A stretch of 64,000 nt of DNA from Boswellia sacra (GCA_013180625.2 SNVD02001406.1:86239-150238), one strand, 5' to 3'; shown: positions 1 to 12,909, counted from the stretch's first letter. Notes: generated by a model not told the origin, from the letters alone. Translations and numbers: made by a program.

Positions 1-731
1 CAATAATAAGCATGATTAAAATAAATATTAATTTACATATATAATTCCTACACTAATTATATCATCATAAATCATTAATCAGTTATATTAAACATGCATA
101 ATTAATAACTAAATAACCTCTAATCATGCTTAACTAACTGCTAATTTGTCATATAATTAAATGCTAGTTATCAGCTAATTATCTACTAATCATGCATAAT
201 TAACAATTAATTAAACACTAATTGATGGCTCATTAACCACTAATTACCGACTAATTAAGTACATAATTAACTACTAAACATGCCTAATTAAACCACTAAT
301 CATGGCAATTAATCTACTCATTAATTGAACTAATCCTAAACTAAATATGACGTAATTAATTAAACTAATCCTAAACTAAACATGGCATAATTGACTATTA
401 ATTAACTACACTAATCCTAAACTAAAGATGGCATAATTATTTCACTAATCTAAATAAAAAGATTTAAACTAAAGAGGAAGCCTTAAAAAAACTTACAAAA
501 TTTTGAATTTAATCGGAAGTCGAACCTTTGACTAACACCGAAGCCTTGAAGGACGTCGAGAACATCGAAAAATCTTAAATTAGAGAGGGTCTCTGAAAAA
601 TATTCAGAATCCCTCAAAATATGATTTTTTTAGGTATTTTTCACCTAATATTCGCTTACCAAGAACCAAGGGTCAGGTTCCTTTAAATATACTCTAAAGA
701 GCCTGAAAATGAACTCTTTTCCCAATGTGGA
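1..731. repeat. AT-rich spacer with degenerate tandem repeats
   Basis: No gene is visible. The first ~450 bases repeat variants of 'ctaatcatgcataattaac'. A clearer unit, 'actaatcctaaactaaa' followed by an 'atggcataatt'-like segment, recurs near 331, 367 and 410. The block looks like an eroded AT-rich tandem array. From about 480 to 731 the sequence is unique-looking, with no long open frame. It ends at the start of the LTR fragment at 732. Confidence 0.55.
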
Positions 732-1165
732 TGTGAATGGGGTTTTCATCCCGCTAGAGTGTTTGCGACCACGATGCTATGTTAAAGCCTCTTTCAAGAC
801 TCAAGGGAACAACGAGCCATGGGCACATCTACAGAATGGAGTTGCCATCCAATTATTCAATTGAGAACGAATAGGGGCAATTCGATCCTTCGCTTCAGGA
901 TCTAAACTACCCTCATCTTTCAGAGATGGGTTTAGAAAGCCAGGTACGAGCCATTCGCCTTACCAGGATCTAAATCTGACCTCTACTAGGGTATACCAAA
1001 TAGAAATAGCTTAAGTTATTATATAGTCCACCTAAATTATTCATTTTTTGCATACATTATTCAATTTTATCTTTATTATTCATGCGAGGTGTATTCACCC
1101 AAAGCAGTTATATATTCATACAAAGAAAATGGGAGGAGAATAGAGTTACATTCCTTTAGACATGG
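732..1165 (-). mobile_element. LTR fragment of the Tat-like gypsy family (copy A)
   Basis: The segment starts TGTGAATGGGG and matches by eye the starts of the copies at 7858, 10471, 15895 and 20306, sharing 'tcaaagcctctttc' and the 'gagtcgccacccaattattcaattg'-like stretch in variant form. It should be the remnant of the 3' LTR of the minus-strand gypsy element whose coding part ends near 1700. Only about 430 bp of the ~1.9-kb LTR can be recognised before an unrelated GCGAC-rich sequence starts near 1180. The strand is that of the gypsy sense; the LTR sense orientation is supported by a TATA-like site in copy E. Confidence 0.65.
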
Positions 1166-1179
1166 GGGAACGAGAGTGG

Positions 1180-1605
1180 GAATTTTCATCGCAGAAAGTA
1201 AAATTTTTGTTGGGACAAGTTTTTGTGACAAAAATAACTCCGTTGTGTTCTAGTCGTGAAATGTGAGTCGCAATAAGTTTTTTAGTGGCAAATTTGGAAT
1301 TCGTCGTAAAAAGACTTTTTGAAGCGAAATTTTTGTCGCAAAAATTGGCCTTTAGCGACGAATATTTCGTCCCAAAAAGGAACCCATCATATTAACTTCT
1401 TATGATGAAATAAAAGTCCTTGCAAAAGAACATATTTATCGACAAATTCAAATTTTGTCACAAAAACTTTTGTAGAAAAATCGTATTTAAAATAAAATGA
1501 TTTTCATTGCAAATATCTTTTGCGACCATTTTTTGTCGCTAAATCGAACCTTTTGCGACAAAAAATTCGTCGCGAAAGGCCTAATTTTTTTAACATAATT
1601 GATTT
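1180..1605. mobile_element. GCGACAAA/TTTGTCGC-rich block, possible CACTA-type subterminal region
   Basis: About 420 bp is built from alternating direct and inverted copies of short motifs such as 'gcgacaaaa', 'gtcgcaaaaa', 'agcgacgaat' and 'cgtcgcgaaag'. Clear examples lie near 1330-1380 and 1515-1580. Dense inverted short repeats of this kind are known from the ends of plant CACTA transposons. I do not see the expected CACTA terminus or a 3-bp target duplication, so the class is a guess. The block separates LTR copy A from the gypsy coding region and so probably inserted into that LTR. Confidence 0.35.
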
Positions 1606-1699
1606 TTTTAGAATTCATAAAATTTATATTTTAATTTGTTATAAATTTTAAAATAAAATAGCAAAATTATCTTTGTAAGAATAATTTTATTAAACAATA

Positions 1700-4600
1700 A
1701 CAAATTACAAAAATTTATTGGCTGCTTCTGCTGCTCCATTTGCTTGTGGCCTATATGGAGATGACTTGTGCTGTTCAATTCCATACCTCTCAAACAAGGC
1801 TTTAGTTTCTGGTTAGAGTTAGACCCCACTGTCAGTTACGACATGATGTGGTACTCCAAATTTGTATATGATGTTCTTCTCGATAAACTTCGCCACCTGC
1901 TTTGCCCCTAACTTACTATAAGACTCAACTTCTATCCATTTGGTGAAGTAGTCGATTGCTACTATCATATATCGATGCCCATTCAAGGCTGACGGTCTTA
2001 TTTCGCCTATAATGTCGATGCCCTATACAGCAAAAGGCCATAGTGCTGTCATCCCTTGTAGTTCTAAAGGTGGCTAGTGAATCAAATTTCTATTGATCTG
2101 ACACTGGTGACAGCTCTTCACAAACTGGACACAATCTGTCTTCATGGTTAGCCAATAAAAGCCTTGCCTTATTATTTTTTTTTGCAAGTACTAGCCCATT
2201 CATGTGCGGCCCACATACAACACCATGGATTTCTTCCATAAGCCTTCTTGCTTCTTTCTCACCGACACACCTCAATTGCATCCCTTCTGTATTCTCATGT
2301 ACACCACCCCCTAATGACAAGTAAATTATTGGGCCAACCTTTGTAACACAGCCTTATCTTTCTCATTGGCTTCCTCATAGAACCATGGCTTTTCATCTAC
2401 CTCAACCTCTATTACATAAGGTTCCATATAACAAGGACCCTATGCTTATGATAACACTATTGGTATCACCAATAATTCTTGCACACTCACCCAAGCTAAT
2501 GCTAATGAAGCCAATGCGTCAGTTATCTGATTCTCACTCCTAGAAAGATGGGTGAAGGTGCACTGTTTGAACCTCCCAATCAACCTCCTTATGTGTTCAA
2601 GGTATGGTTTCAACTTTCCTTCTCATAGATCCCAATCTTCATTGGCTCGAGAGATGACCAGTTTTGAATCACCCAATACTTCTATTTCATCAATGCCCAT
2701 AGCAATCACAACTTTCAAACCAAAGGCACAGGCTTCATATTCAGCCATGTTATTAGTGACCCGAAATTCCAACTTCTTGGCAAATGGAATGACTTCTTCA
2801 GTCGACGACATTAGAATAACTCCTATTCTAGCACTATTGCGATTGAGGGCTCTATCAAAGAACATCCTCCATCCCACTACCGAGATTACCTCCAGATGTT
2901 CATCTGGGAGTTCCAACTCCCATGGTTGGTCATCATCGACTGGGTTAATAGCCAAGAATTCTGCTACCACTATTCCTTTCACCACCTTCTTTGTGACATA
3001 CTCTATGTCAAATTCTGACAACTACATTAGCCATCTTACTAACTTTCTCACCAATGCTGGTGCCTCGTAAAGGTACTTCATCAGATCCTCTTTCGAGACA
3101 ATCTTAATTTTATAAGATTGAAAATAAAACCTTAACTTCTTTGAGAGCCAAACCATGACCAAGCACGTTTTCTCCACATAGTTATACTTCGTTTTGTATG
3201 GTAGCAACTTTTTACTAAGATAATAGATGACATGCTCTACACCATCCTCGTCTTCTTATGCCAACATAGCACCGATGGCCTCCTCCTCAAGAGCCAAGTA
3301 ATGAATTAAATTTTTACCAAGTTTTGATAGTCTCAAAATTGGTGGATTCTGTAACTTAACCTTCTCAAATGCCTTTTGGCATTGATCATTCCATTCTACC
3401 GGTTGATTCTTCTTTAAAAGCCTGAAGATTGGTGCACAAATGGTTGTCAGTTTAGAAATAAATCAACTAATGTATTGAATCTTCCCTAGAAACCCTCGAA
3501 CTTCTTTTTTGGTCTTAGGTGATGGCATCTCCGTAATGGCCTTAACCTTTTCTGGATCTACTTTCATCCCCTTCTTGCCAACTACAAACCTTAACAACTA
3601 CCATGAGGTAACTCCGAAGACACACTTCTTCGGATTTAGTCGTAACTTGTATTTCTTCACTATTTCTAGGAACTTGTCTAAGACCTCAAAGTGACCCTCT
3701 CGAGTCTCAGATTTCACTATCATATTATCAACATAAACTTCTACCTCCTTATGCTTCATGTCATGAAACAGCGTCGTCGCCATTCATTGGCATGTGGCCC
3801 CTGTATTCTTCAATATGAAGGGATTACCTTGTAACAATAGGTTCCCTATTCCATAATGAAGGCTGTCTTCATCTTATGTTCATTAGCCATCATTCTTTGG
3901 TTGTATTTAGAAAAGCAATCTATGAAAGAAAACATTACACTGGCAGTAGTGCTGTCTACCAACAAATCGATGTGAGGTAAAGGAAAATCATCCTTTAGTA
4001 AGGCCTTGTTCAAGTCTCGGTAATCTACACACATTCGAACCCTTCCATCCTTCTTCAGTACTGGCACAACATTGGCTAACCATTATGGAAATTTCACCAC
4101 TTCTAAAAACTTAGCTTCAATTTGCTTAGAGACTTCCTCTTGGATTTTTTGGGCCCACTCTGGTCTCATCCTCCTTAGTTTTTGCTTGACCGACTTTATG
4201 TATGGATAGTTTGGAATTGCATGCTCAGCGATGCTTCGCTCGATTCCAGGCAAAGACTTCTTCATGTTTCTTTAGTAATTTTTCAAATCTCTCTCGTTCT
4301 TCAGGAGTTGTATCAAGTGCAATACATATGTTCTTGGGTTTTGCTGTTGTACCAAGATTAATGTCATTAACTTGAATGGTATGGATATCAAATATGCTAG
4401 TGAAATGCAAATTATGATGCACAATGCCATTAAGAAAGACATCACACAAGCAAGCAAACTGATTCTTTATTGCATCAGATTTAGAAACATAAACAATGTC
4501 CTCTTCTTCGAAAAGGTTAGGTACAAATACATCCTCCTAACATACATCTTTGATTCCTTCTTTAATGAAAACAGCAAGGTTGATGGATGGGTCCATTGGT

Positions 4601-5577
4601 GGTGCTTGATCTTGAGGCTTCTCCTTTTTTATGGTCATTTTCTCCATTTCTCCAACCAAGTCATTCCCCTTGGAGACTCCTACCTAAAGGATATCTTTGA
4701 AAATCTCAAATTCGGGCTTCAACATTACCTTGAAAACCTATGGTTTAGTAGCTATCACATACTTCGTATCTTGGGCTTTGACAAACTTGATGAATCTCCC
4801 ATTCTTGGTCTCAAAGTCTTCTTTTTGTCTTTCAAAATTGTAGCCCAAACCTCTTCTAGAAGTCTGACCTTTGAAATCTGGGAAGGATGGTAATCCACGT
4901 CCATTCCTCTTAAGCCCAGTCTCTAGCAAGTATCTTTACTTTTTCATTATCCCTGTTACAATTGGGCTGACTTCGTCAATCATGGCTACGTCAAAGCCTC
5001 CCATGTAAGATATGTCTCTAACTTTCACACTTAGAGCGGCTGGTGTAATAGTTGAGACTACATGAATGGTCATGATCTCTCCATCCATGTTGAAGTGGAT
5101 CTTTTGATAGAAAGTGGAAGGAACTCCACCAAGCGAATGAAACCATGCTCATCCTAACAAGGCAGCAAATATGACTGGAATGTCGAGGACTGTGAATTTT
5201 GTCATAACTTCAATTGGCCCAGTCTTTACTAATGCCTTGAAGATCCCAATAGCATTCCTCTTTGAGTCATCATAAGCTTTGATCACCATTTCACAAGGCT
5301 CCTCACTGACACCATTCTTATGTACTATCTTCATAGGCATGATATTAATGGTGAAACAATCGTCTAATATGATACAATGAGATGTCTTTCCACGAATTTT
5401 TGCGGTGATGAACAACGACTTGTTAGGATTCCTTCCTTCAAAAGGTAAATCTTCATCAGTAAAGGTGATCACACCCTTCTCTTTTAGCCCCTTGGGTTCT
5501 CCTCCAGTCAATACGGTCAACGTCTCATCAATAGTAGTAGCCATGGATATCTCTACCTCTGTCAAAGCCTTCGCCAT
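1700..5577 (-). pseudogene. Ty3/gypsy (Tat/Ogre-like) pol: protease, RT, dual RNase H, integrase, decayed
   Basis: Reading the minus strand from 5577 down, the order is as follows. First comes a protease-like region with the motif LDDCFTINIMP near 5360-5320, where related proteins have a D-G/S-G-S active site; the catalytic Gly/Ser looks lost. Then a linker (4929-4738), then RT blocks with CVDYRDLNKA near 4030 and YVDNMIVKS near 3725 (the second catalytic Asp of YVDD is Asn here). A gypsy RNase H follows (3207-3022), then a second, plant-type RNase H (3021-2623; ends in LGDSKLVISRANEDWDL). Last is the start of integrase (2320-1700; HGVVCGPHMNG, CPVCEELSP). A second RNase H after the first is the hallmark of the Tat/Ogre lineage. 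Many frameshifts and stops break the frame, so no functional polyprotein is possible. Confidence 0.8.
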
Positions 5578-6197
5578 GGCTTCTCTATGCTTTTAGGATG
5601 ATATTAGCAAATTCCTAAAGCTAGCATTTGCTTGAGTCGTCTTCAGTTGCTTGATCACTTAGTCCTCTTCTTCTTTGGTAACTTCTTTGCCCTTCTCAAC
5701 TGTCTTTTTGGTTGTTTTCTTCTTCTTCTTCTTATGGTAAAATCTATCACTTCTTGTCACTCCTTGGACATCCTCTCTCTCACCCCTTAGTGTTTCTCCC
5801 TCATTTGTTTCTCTCTTAACTCTCACTTCTTATTCTTCATCACTATTAAAGTCAGCCCAAAAATTTGGAAGGGTCTTGACCTTAGGAATATCATTCCAAA
5901 TTCCCATAACTCTTACCTCCTTACACCTTCTAGGAAAACTTTCTCTCCTTACAATACCTCATCTTGTTTTCCTTTCCTAACTTCACTACCCTTCTTCACC
6001 TTAAGTCTTCTAGGTGGTAGGCCCTTCCTAGCCCTTTCTTGGCTGTCCATTTCTTGGTAAAGGAACTTGATGATGTGGACTTCTTTTTGGTGGGTGTCAC
6101 CTCAACTTTTTCTTCTTCTTGTAGCTTTTCCTCTTCTTACTCATTGAGGCACATGATTTCGAGTTCTAGGCTTCGTTTGACTCCTTTTATTGTAATA

Positions 6198-7687
6198 TTA
6201 GTCCTCCCACCCTTTTTTGGTGTGAATCTTAGCTGACAAAGGAATAGACTTATCTTCCACCCTTTCAATGATCTCCTTAGACTCTTTTTCTTTGGGTTCT
6301 TCAACTTTGGGCTCTTTAGCCTTGGGTTTCTTCTTCGAGGCCACCTTTCTAGTGGATTTTTCTAATTGTTCAAGCTTCTCCTTTCTCTTGGTTCTCTTGG
6401 CCCTGCTCGATCTACTCTCTTTAAAAGAGTTCATGACTTGCTCCTCAGTAAAGCCTGACATAATCATGTTGGTTGACAGAGGAGGCACCAGATTGTAATT
6501 GGGTAATGGGTTGCTTCTAGTAGTAGGCTCATAGGTTTCTGGATTGGAAATCTGGCTCTTGTTGATCAAGTCTTGGATCTCATGGTGGAGGTGAGTACAA
6601 TCATCGATTTTGTGACCGATCACTTGGTGGAATTCACACTTCTCATGATGCCTCCAATTTCTTGGTAGCGGATTTGGAAGCCCTCTTGGTGGCAATGGCT
6701 CCAATATCCCTTCGGCTTTTAACCTCGCAAAGATCTTGGAAAATGGTCTGCCCAAACAACCAAATTTTCTTTGCTGGGCGACTGCCTTTATCTCAACATG
6801 CTTTGTGCTAGACTTAATAGCTTGGTGATATTGCCCTTCACTTCTTCGAGGGTAGTTATATCTCTTCTACCTAGATTCCAACTCTTCTATTTGGATGCCT
6901 GAATCATACAAGTCTTTAAATGTCTTAATAGGGAAGCCTGCCAATCTATTGCTAATGAAACTATGGGCTCCATTGATCACCATGCGAACCTGGTCCTTCT
7001 TCGCAGGTCTGGTAGTTATCTTAGCTACCTTGGCCCTCCAACAAACTAGATATTCTGAAAAAGTTTTATTGGGCTTTTGCCTTGTTGTCTCTAAATCCTT
7101 TAAGGTTATCCCCAGTTGGGTATTGTGGCAATATTGTGCCATAAATTGTTAGGACAGCTCCTCTCAATTTTTTCGAACTCTCTTAAGGAGGTCATGATAC
7201 CATGCTACCGTATCATCTTCTAAGGATAGCATGAAATACTTCAATATGTGCTCCTTTGTCAAAGGACTAGTAGCCATGATAGCTGCATATTGTCTCAAGT
7301 GCGTCTTTGGGTTACTCTCTCCATTGAACTTGGGAAAGTCTGGCATGCGAAACTTTGGAGGCAAACCATTGTCCCCAATGAGCAAGATGTCATCTAGGTC
7401 GAAGACTCCTTTTAACCCCCTCTTCTTTAAGAGGGATTGGACTTTCTCCATGTCCTTGGCCAACTATTGGACTAATTCGAGCTCTTTTTGATTGATTGGG
7501 CTTATCTCCCTATCTCTACCTTGGCTAGTTTCACCATCACGATCACATTACCCTCGGGTGGTGGTTGATTCATGTTGTTGGGCCTATTATAGAGTGCTTC
7601 AATGAGTTGGGCTACTTGTTGTTAGAGTGCGGTCATATCAGCTTTTAATTGGGCCATTTCAACATTGTTGTTGTTGGGTGTAGCCAT
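6198..7687 (-). pseudogene. Ty3/gypsy (Tat/Ogre-like) gag, decayed
   Basis: The likely start is the ATG at 7687 on the minus strand, followed by a short Asn run (MATPNNNN), about 170 bp inside the LTR at 7858. Open segments follow at 7463-7164 (PKFRMPDFPKFNGESNPKTH, typical of gag cores), 7142-6867 and 6755-6198. The last contains a gag zinc-knuckle-like CX2HX4HX4C stretch (CEFHQVIGHKIDDC, about 6640-6595) and a Lys/Glu-rich tail. Stops and frameshifts separate the segments. Gag would form the capsid of the retroelement particle. Together with the pol remnant at 1700-5577 it makes one element read from right to left. Confidence 0.75.
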
Positions 7688-7857
7688 TTCGTCAATTGGT
7701 TCTTTTTGCCTTGTCAAATAACCACCTTGTCTAACCCAAGCTATGATGGTTGCAAAACAAAGGTGTTAATGCCATGTATGCATGATATGATACATGCTCA
7801 TTCAAGGGCATAGACACGCTTTCAGCCTTGCAACCTTATTTCTCCCACACACGCAAG

Positions 7858-9824
7858 TGTGAACGGGCTTTCGTCCCGCCAGAGCATTTGCGATCATGAC
7901 ACTGTGTCAAAGCCTCTTTCTAGACTTAAGAGAACACAAATAAGCCATGGACACGTCTGGAAAAAAGAGTCGCCACCTAATTATTCAATTGAGAATGAAT
8001 AGGGGTAATCCAATCCCCCGCTTCGGGACCTATACTACCCTTATCCCTTCAAAGATGGCTTTGAAACGTTAGGTACAAGTCCTTCGACCCACCCAAATGT
8101 AAATCCAGCCTTCACTTGGGAAATACCAAATAGAAATGTCTCGTATTGTTACTTAGTCCGCTTAGCGTTGTTCGTTTTCTACACACATTTTCATTTTTAT
8201 CTTTGTTAGGCATGTGAGGTGATTATTCAAACAATCACAGTTGTATATTCATACATAGAAAGAGGAAGGAGAATGGATTACATTTTCTTTCAAACATGAG
8301 GGAATGGGAGAGGATTACAACAATTGTTATTCAATAATAAAGTAAATTCTATATTTCATCCATACAATCCATTGTATATATCATAGGTATTCAAGTCGAG
8401 ACTCGATAGATAATGAACTTTTTACCATCATTTATGAGTCTATTCAATGTCTATCAAGTCTCTACATACATATTCGTGTTATTCAAGTATTCATTCTAAG
8501 TAATGGTCCCTCACCATCAATGTGAGTCCACCATCACTTCATGGTATCATACTATCACACTTCTAATCATGATATATTCATACATTCATAAATAATCAAA
8601 CAAAGCCATAATCTAATATCATGGCATTCTAGCCTAGATTTTGATAAATTCTATCATGACAATTCTATCTTATTTGCTTATTCTAGCATAATTCACATCA
8701 TTTATCATGGCATTTCTAGCTTAACATGTCATTCATTGCATATTCTAGCCTAAACATGGCATTTCTATCCTAATTCAAACAATTGAAATCAATCATAGCT
8801 ATTCTAACTCAAACAAAACATTTAAGGGCAAAACGATAATTCTTACCTATTCTGTGCTATTTCCTAGCATTCATCAAAGCAAGTAAATTTTTCCAGCATG
8901 ATTCTAATCACGTGCTCTTAAGCATGTACTCCTAGACATATTTCTAAACATTCGCAAAGAAATTAGATTCCTAAGCATGATTCTAAAAAAAGAAGGATTG
9001 AGGACTTACCTCGACATGCTTATCCATCTTGAAAAATAAATTGGGTTAGAACAATTCATAATAACCTTAAACATGCTTTTAAGTATAAAATAAAACCCAA
9101 AACATGCTTCTTCTAAGCAAGAAAAATAAAAGAAAAATAGGACGGAGGAGAGAATTCTACTCTTAAGACATACCCTTTTCAAGTTTAGACCAATAAAATG
9201 CCTAAAAATATTTATACTGGAAAAGATTTCTCAAATTCTCAAGCATGTCTTCAAGAAGGAGAAAGATGATTGTATTTGATAATCGGTGTGTTTTGAAAAG
9301 TTGAAAGGAGAGGGGTGAAAACGAAAAAAGAAGTTTCCTAAGCAAATTTCCAGAAATAAATTAAAGATGGTCGGGCGGCCATCTCCAAACAATCAGGTAA
9401 CCACCTGACAGATGATCTACCATTAGCCAATAATCGGGTGGCTATCTCGGATAGCCGAGCGGCTGTCTAATGGCCGACCGGTCAATATCTCGTAGGCCCT
9501 ATCCTTTTTGTATCTTCTTTCAATGCAATCCTTCAAGACCTTTGCTCCTTCAATCGCATATAACTTCTCAAGTTCAACTCTGATTTGTGATCCATAAATT
9601 TCTACAAAAAATAGACATCTGTAGCTTCATAATGGTATATGATTCATCATCAGATTCCTCCTGGATTAGTTTTTGTGATTTTTCAAAATCATATGTCAGT
9701 TTTTGAGGCCCCTCACAAACTTCTTCTTACCCTTCTCTTCTTGACTCTCAAGGGCATTTTAGTCATTTTTTTGGTCGACATTCATCTTCATTTTATTATC
9801 GAGTCTCAAAAATTTAGTGCATAC
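7858..9824 (-). mobile_element. LTR of the Tat-like gypsy element (copy B, 5' LTR)
   Basis: On the plus strand the repeat runs from TGTGAACGGGC to AGTGCATACA, 1967 bp. It lies immediately upstream of the minus-strand gag and is therefore its 5' LTR. It matches copies A, C, D, E and F by eye over long stretches, including 'tgatggtccctcaccatcaatgtgagtc' in variant form. A GC-rich repeated patch at 9366-9490 has several 'gggtggctatc'-like units in both orientations. The long open frame at 9639-10025 on the plus strand runs through the LTR end and has no coding features. Confidence 0.75.
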
Positions 9825-10470
9825 AGTGAGATCGAGTATCTGTTCTTAGGATTTTTAGCCTCGTTCCCAAGACATCATCATGGGACGTGGGAATGCGAGA
9901 TTCTCTCTCCTAATTCTAACATTCATGTTGATGTAGGATTCTTGATGATTATGATAACATGGCTCCCTAAACGTCATGATAACCTTAACTCATGGCATAT
10001 GTTCCCATTTTATTCTTATGGGTGACTTCACATGTGACATTCGTTCATGGTTCCATGAGGTTTTGAGTTGATATTATTCTAATCATAGGGAATTTACATC
10101 CATAAACATGCATCTCAATATGGGTTTTGGATATTCATTATATTGAAAATTTCTAGAGTCGTCTATATAGGCTTGAGCCTTAAGGGTCCAATGGTCTGGG
10201 CTCCTTTGAGCGAGAGATGTCCTTTTGGGCCAATCTCTTTTTATACCAATTCAATGGTACGTCCTCAAAGGTGGTGACATTAACATGAGTCGTCTAGGGG
10301 TCGAATGGAGCCAAAGACTCTCATGCCAATGCCACACAGCTAGTTTAGGCAATTTGTGCTCATTGTGTGCAAATGTGTAGTGATGCAACGACTCATTATA
10401 CTACCAGGGGGTATTAGAATTTGGTATCCCCATCAGAATCAACTTCTCTTATCCCTAGTGGAGTCACCAT
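9825..10470. other. Spacer between two LTR copies
   Basis: I see no gene or recognisable element here. The sequence has mixed composition and no long coherent frame. It separates the outer edge of LTR copy B from copy C. It could be old host DNA or an unrecognised part of a deleted retroelement. Confidence 0.4.
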
Positions 10471-12909
10471 TATGAACGAGGCTTTCATTCTATTAGAGCG
10501 TTTATGACCACAACACTGTGTCAAAGCCTCATTCGAGACTTAAGAGAACACAAACGAGGCATGGGCAAGTCTAAATAATAGAGTCGCCACCCAATTCTTC
10601 AATTGGGAATGAATAAGGGCAATCTGATCCCTCACTTTAGGACCTAAACTACCTTCTTCCGTTCAGAGATAGGTTCAGGAAGTTAGGTACGAGTCACTCA
10701 ACCTATTCGGATCAAGATCCGGCCTCCATTAGGGAATACCCAATAGGAATAGCTCGTGTTATTACTTAGTTCGCTTAAATACTTGATTTTATGCACACAT
10801 TCCATTTTTATCTTCTTTAAGATATGTGAGGTGATTATTCAATCAATAGCGATTATATAAACATCCATAGAAAGAGGGAGGAGAATAGAGTTATATTTTC
10901 GTCAAACATGGGGGAAGGAAAGAGGATTACATCGCTTTTGTTCTTCAATAAAATAAATTCTAAAATGTGTATTCCTTATATAAATTCGACATACAGAGTA
11001 CAAATGATTCATTTGAGACTCAATAGAGGATGAATTCCTCACCACCATATGTGAGTCTATTTAACTTCTATTGAACCTCTATATTCATTCATTTAAGCAC
11101 GCATTCTAGGCAATGGTCCCTCACCATCAATGTGAGTCCATCATCACTTCATGGCATCAGTCATCCATGCTTCTAACATATTCATAATATATTTGTACAT
11201 TCATACATCAAACAAAGCCATAATTTAAGATCATGGTACTTAGACCTAGATTCGATAATTCTATCATAGCAATTGCTATCCTAGCATAATTTATATTAAC
11301 TAATGACATTTCCAGCCTAATCATAGTTATCATGGCATATTGTTATGACCCGCCTAATTTGCCTGCTAGAGTGACCCAAATGTGCACAAGGCTTGGCCTA
11401 GTTTCTAGAAAGCTTGCAAGCCCAAGCCCAATCTCTAGAATTCTCTAGCAAGCCAATGTGCTATAATGTCCCATAAATTTATCTTTATAAATATCTAGAT
11501 ATTTTAGATGATGATTCTAGATAGCAATTTAGACCGTCAGATATAATAAATCTTGGCCGTCTAATTAGGAGGTGGATTACTATAAATATCCCTCCAAGCT
11601 TCATTTGTAGGCCAAGTTGTAATCAAGCAATTGTAAAGAGTTCTTGTGTAATACAAAGCTTTCTTACTTAGCAACACTTGCCTCTAATCATCCAACACTT
11701 CTTCATACTTTGCCTAAAAGCTCTTTAGCTCAACGATCCAAGTCTCTCAAGCTTCTTCTTGAGTGAAGCAAGCCAACAATTAGGCTTACTTAGCAACTTT
11801 TGAGTTTGAGTTGTCTAAGTGACGTACGAGCATGCTGCGCAATCTCTAAACTCGTGACAATATTCTAGCCTAAAAGTGGCATTCATGGCATATTCTAACC
11901 TAATTCAAGCAACTGAAATCAATCATAACATCCAAGGGCAAAATGATAATTCTTACCTATTCTATGTTATTTCCTAGCATACATCAAAGCAAATATAAGT
12001 CTTCCTTATCATGATTCTAATCATATGCTCCTAAGCGTAATTCTAATCATTCGCAAAGAATTTAAACTTTTAAGCATGATTCTAATAAAGAAGGGATAAC
12101 GGACTTACCTCGACATACTTATCTATCTCGTAAAATAAATAAGGGTTAGAACAGTTCATAATAACCCTAGACATGCTCCTAACATAAAATTAAACCCTAA
12201 ACATGCTTATTCTAAGCAAGAAAAGTAAATAAGAAAATAAGGGGGAGAAGAGAAGACTGCTCTCAAGACATACCTTTTTTAGTTTAGAGTAATAGAACGC
12301 CTAAAAACTTTATACTAGAAAAGAATTCTCGAATTCTCGAGCATTTCTTCAAGAGGGAGAAAAGATGATTATATTCAATAATCGATGCGCCTTGAAAAGT
12401 GAGCCCTTGGGGGTTTATATAGTTGAATAAAGAAACAAATATGGAAGGTTCATAATGCAAATTTTCGAAAATACATGACCAATAGTCGAGCTGCTGTTGG
12501 CAAATCGCCAGGTGGCTATCACTCCTATCACTCAACAATCGAGTGGCTGTCAGATAGCCAGTCGACTGTTCTTTTCACGGCCCTTCTTATTTTAGGACTT
12601 TGCAGTGCAGTCCCTTCTAACCTTTGTCGGTTTGATTGCATATAACTTTTCACTCTTAACTCTGATTTGCAATCCATAAATTTTTATGAAAACTAGACAT
12701 CTGTAGCTTCACAACGGTATATGATCATCATTAGATTCTTCCTGGATTAATTTTTATGATTTTTTGAAGTTATATGTCAGTTTTCGAGACCTTTCACCAA
12801 TTCCTTCTCACCTTTCCTTTCTTGGCCTCCAAGGGCATCTTGGTTATTTTTTTTGTTCGACATTCATCTTCATTCCTTTATTAAGCCTCAAAAATTTAGT
12901 GTCTATACA
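10471..12909 (-). mobile_element. LTR of the Tat-like gypsy family (copy C), interrupted
   Basis: The repeat starts TATGAACGAGGC, a mutated form of the usual TGTGAACGGGGC, and ends AGTGTCTATACA. After subtracting the nested insertion at 11341-11859 and one 4-bp target copy it is about 1916 bp, close to copies B (1967) and F (1887). No convincing 5-bp target duplication flanks it. It may therefore be one LTR of a larger element with copy D at 15895, in the same orientation, as the other end. Confidence 0.65.
11341..11859 (+). mobile_element. 519-bp solo LTR nested in LTR copy C
   Basis: The insertion begins TGTTATGACCCGCC and ends CTCGTGACA, giving TG...CA ends. It is flanked by ATAT on both sides (11337-11340 and 11860-11863). 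Removing it with one ATAT restores the sequence found at this place in related copies ('ggcatattctagcc'). Inside, a TATA-like 'actataaatatccc' near 11580 precedes a pyrimidine/AT-rich region, as expected of an LTR promoter on the plus strand. There is no coding sequence. A duplication of 4 rather than 5 bp is unusual for LTR elements, but one base could have mutated. Confidence 0.65.

Noticed and set aside
2552..3070. 172-aa open frame on the plus strand
   Set aside because: It is the antisense shadow of the gypsy RNase H region on the minus strand.
4372..4893. 173-aa open frame on the plus strand
   Set aside because: It is antisense to the gypsy pol remnant and its composition fits no protein family.
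7853..9829. Target duplication for LTR copy B taken as a solo LTR
   Set aside because: The flanks gcaag and gtgag do not match. The copy is adjacent to gag and is better explained as a 5' LTR. The outer flanks gtgga (727-731) and gtgag (9825-9829) agree at only 3 of 5 positions.
9639..10025. 128-aa open frame on the plus strand
   Set aside because: It crosses the end of an LTR and has no recognisable domain; the matching part of other LTR copies is not open.
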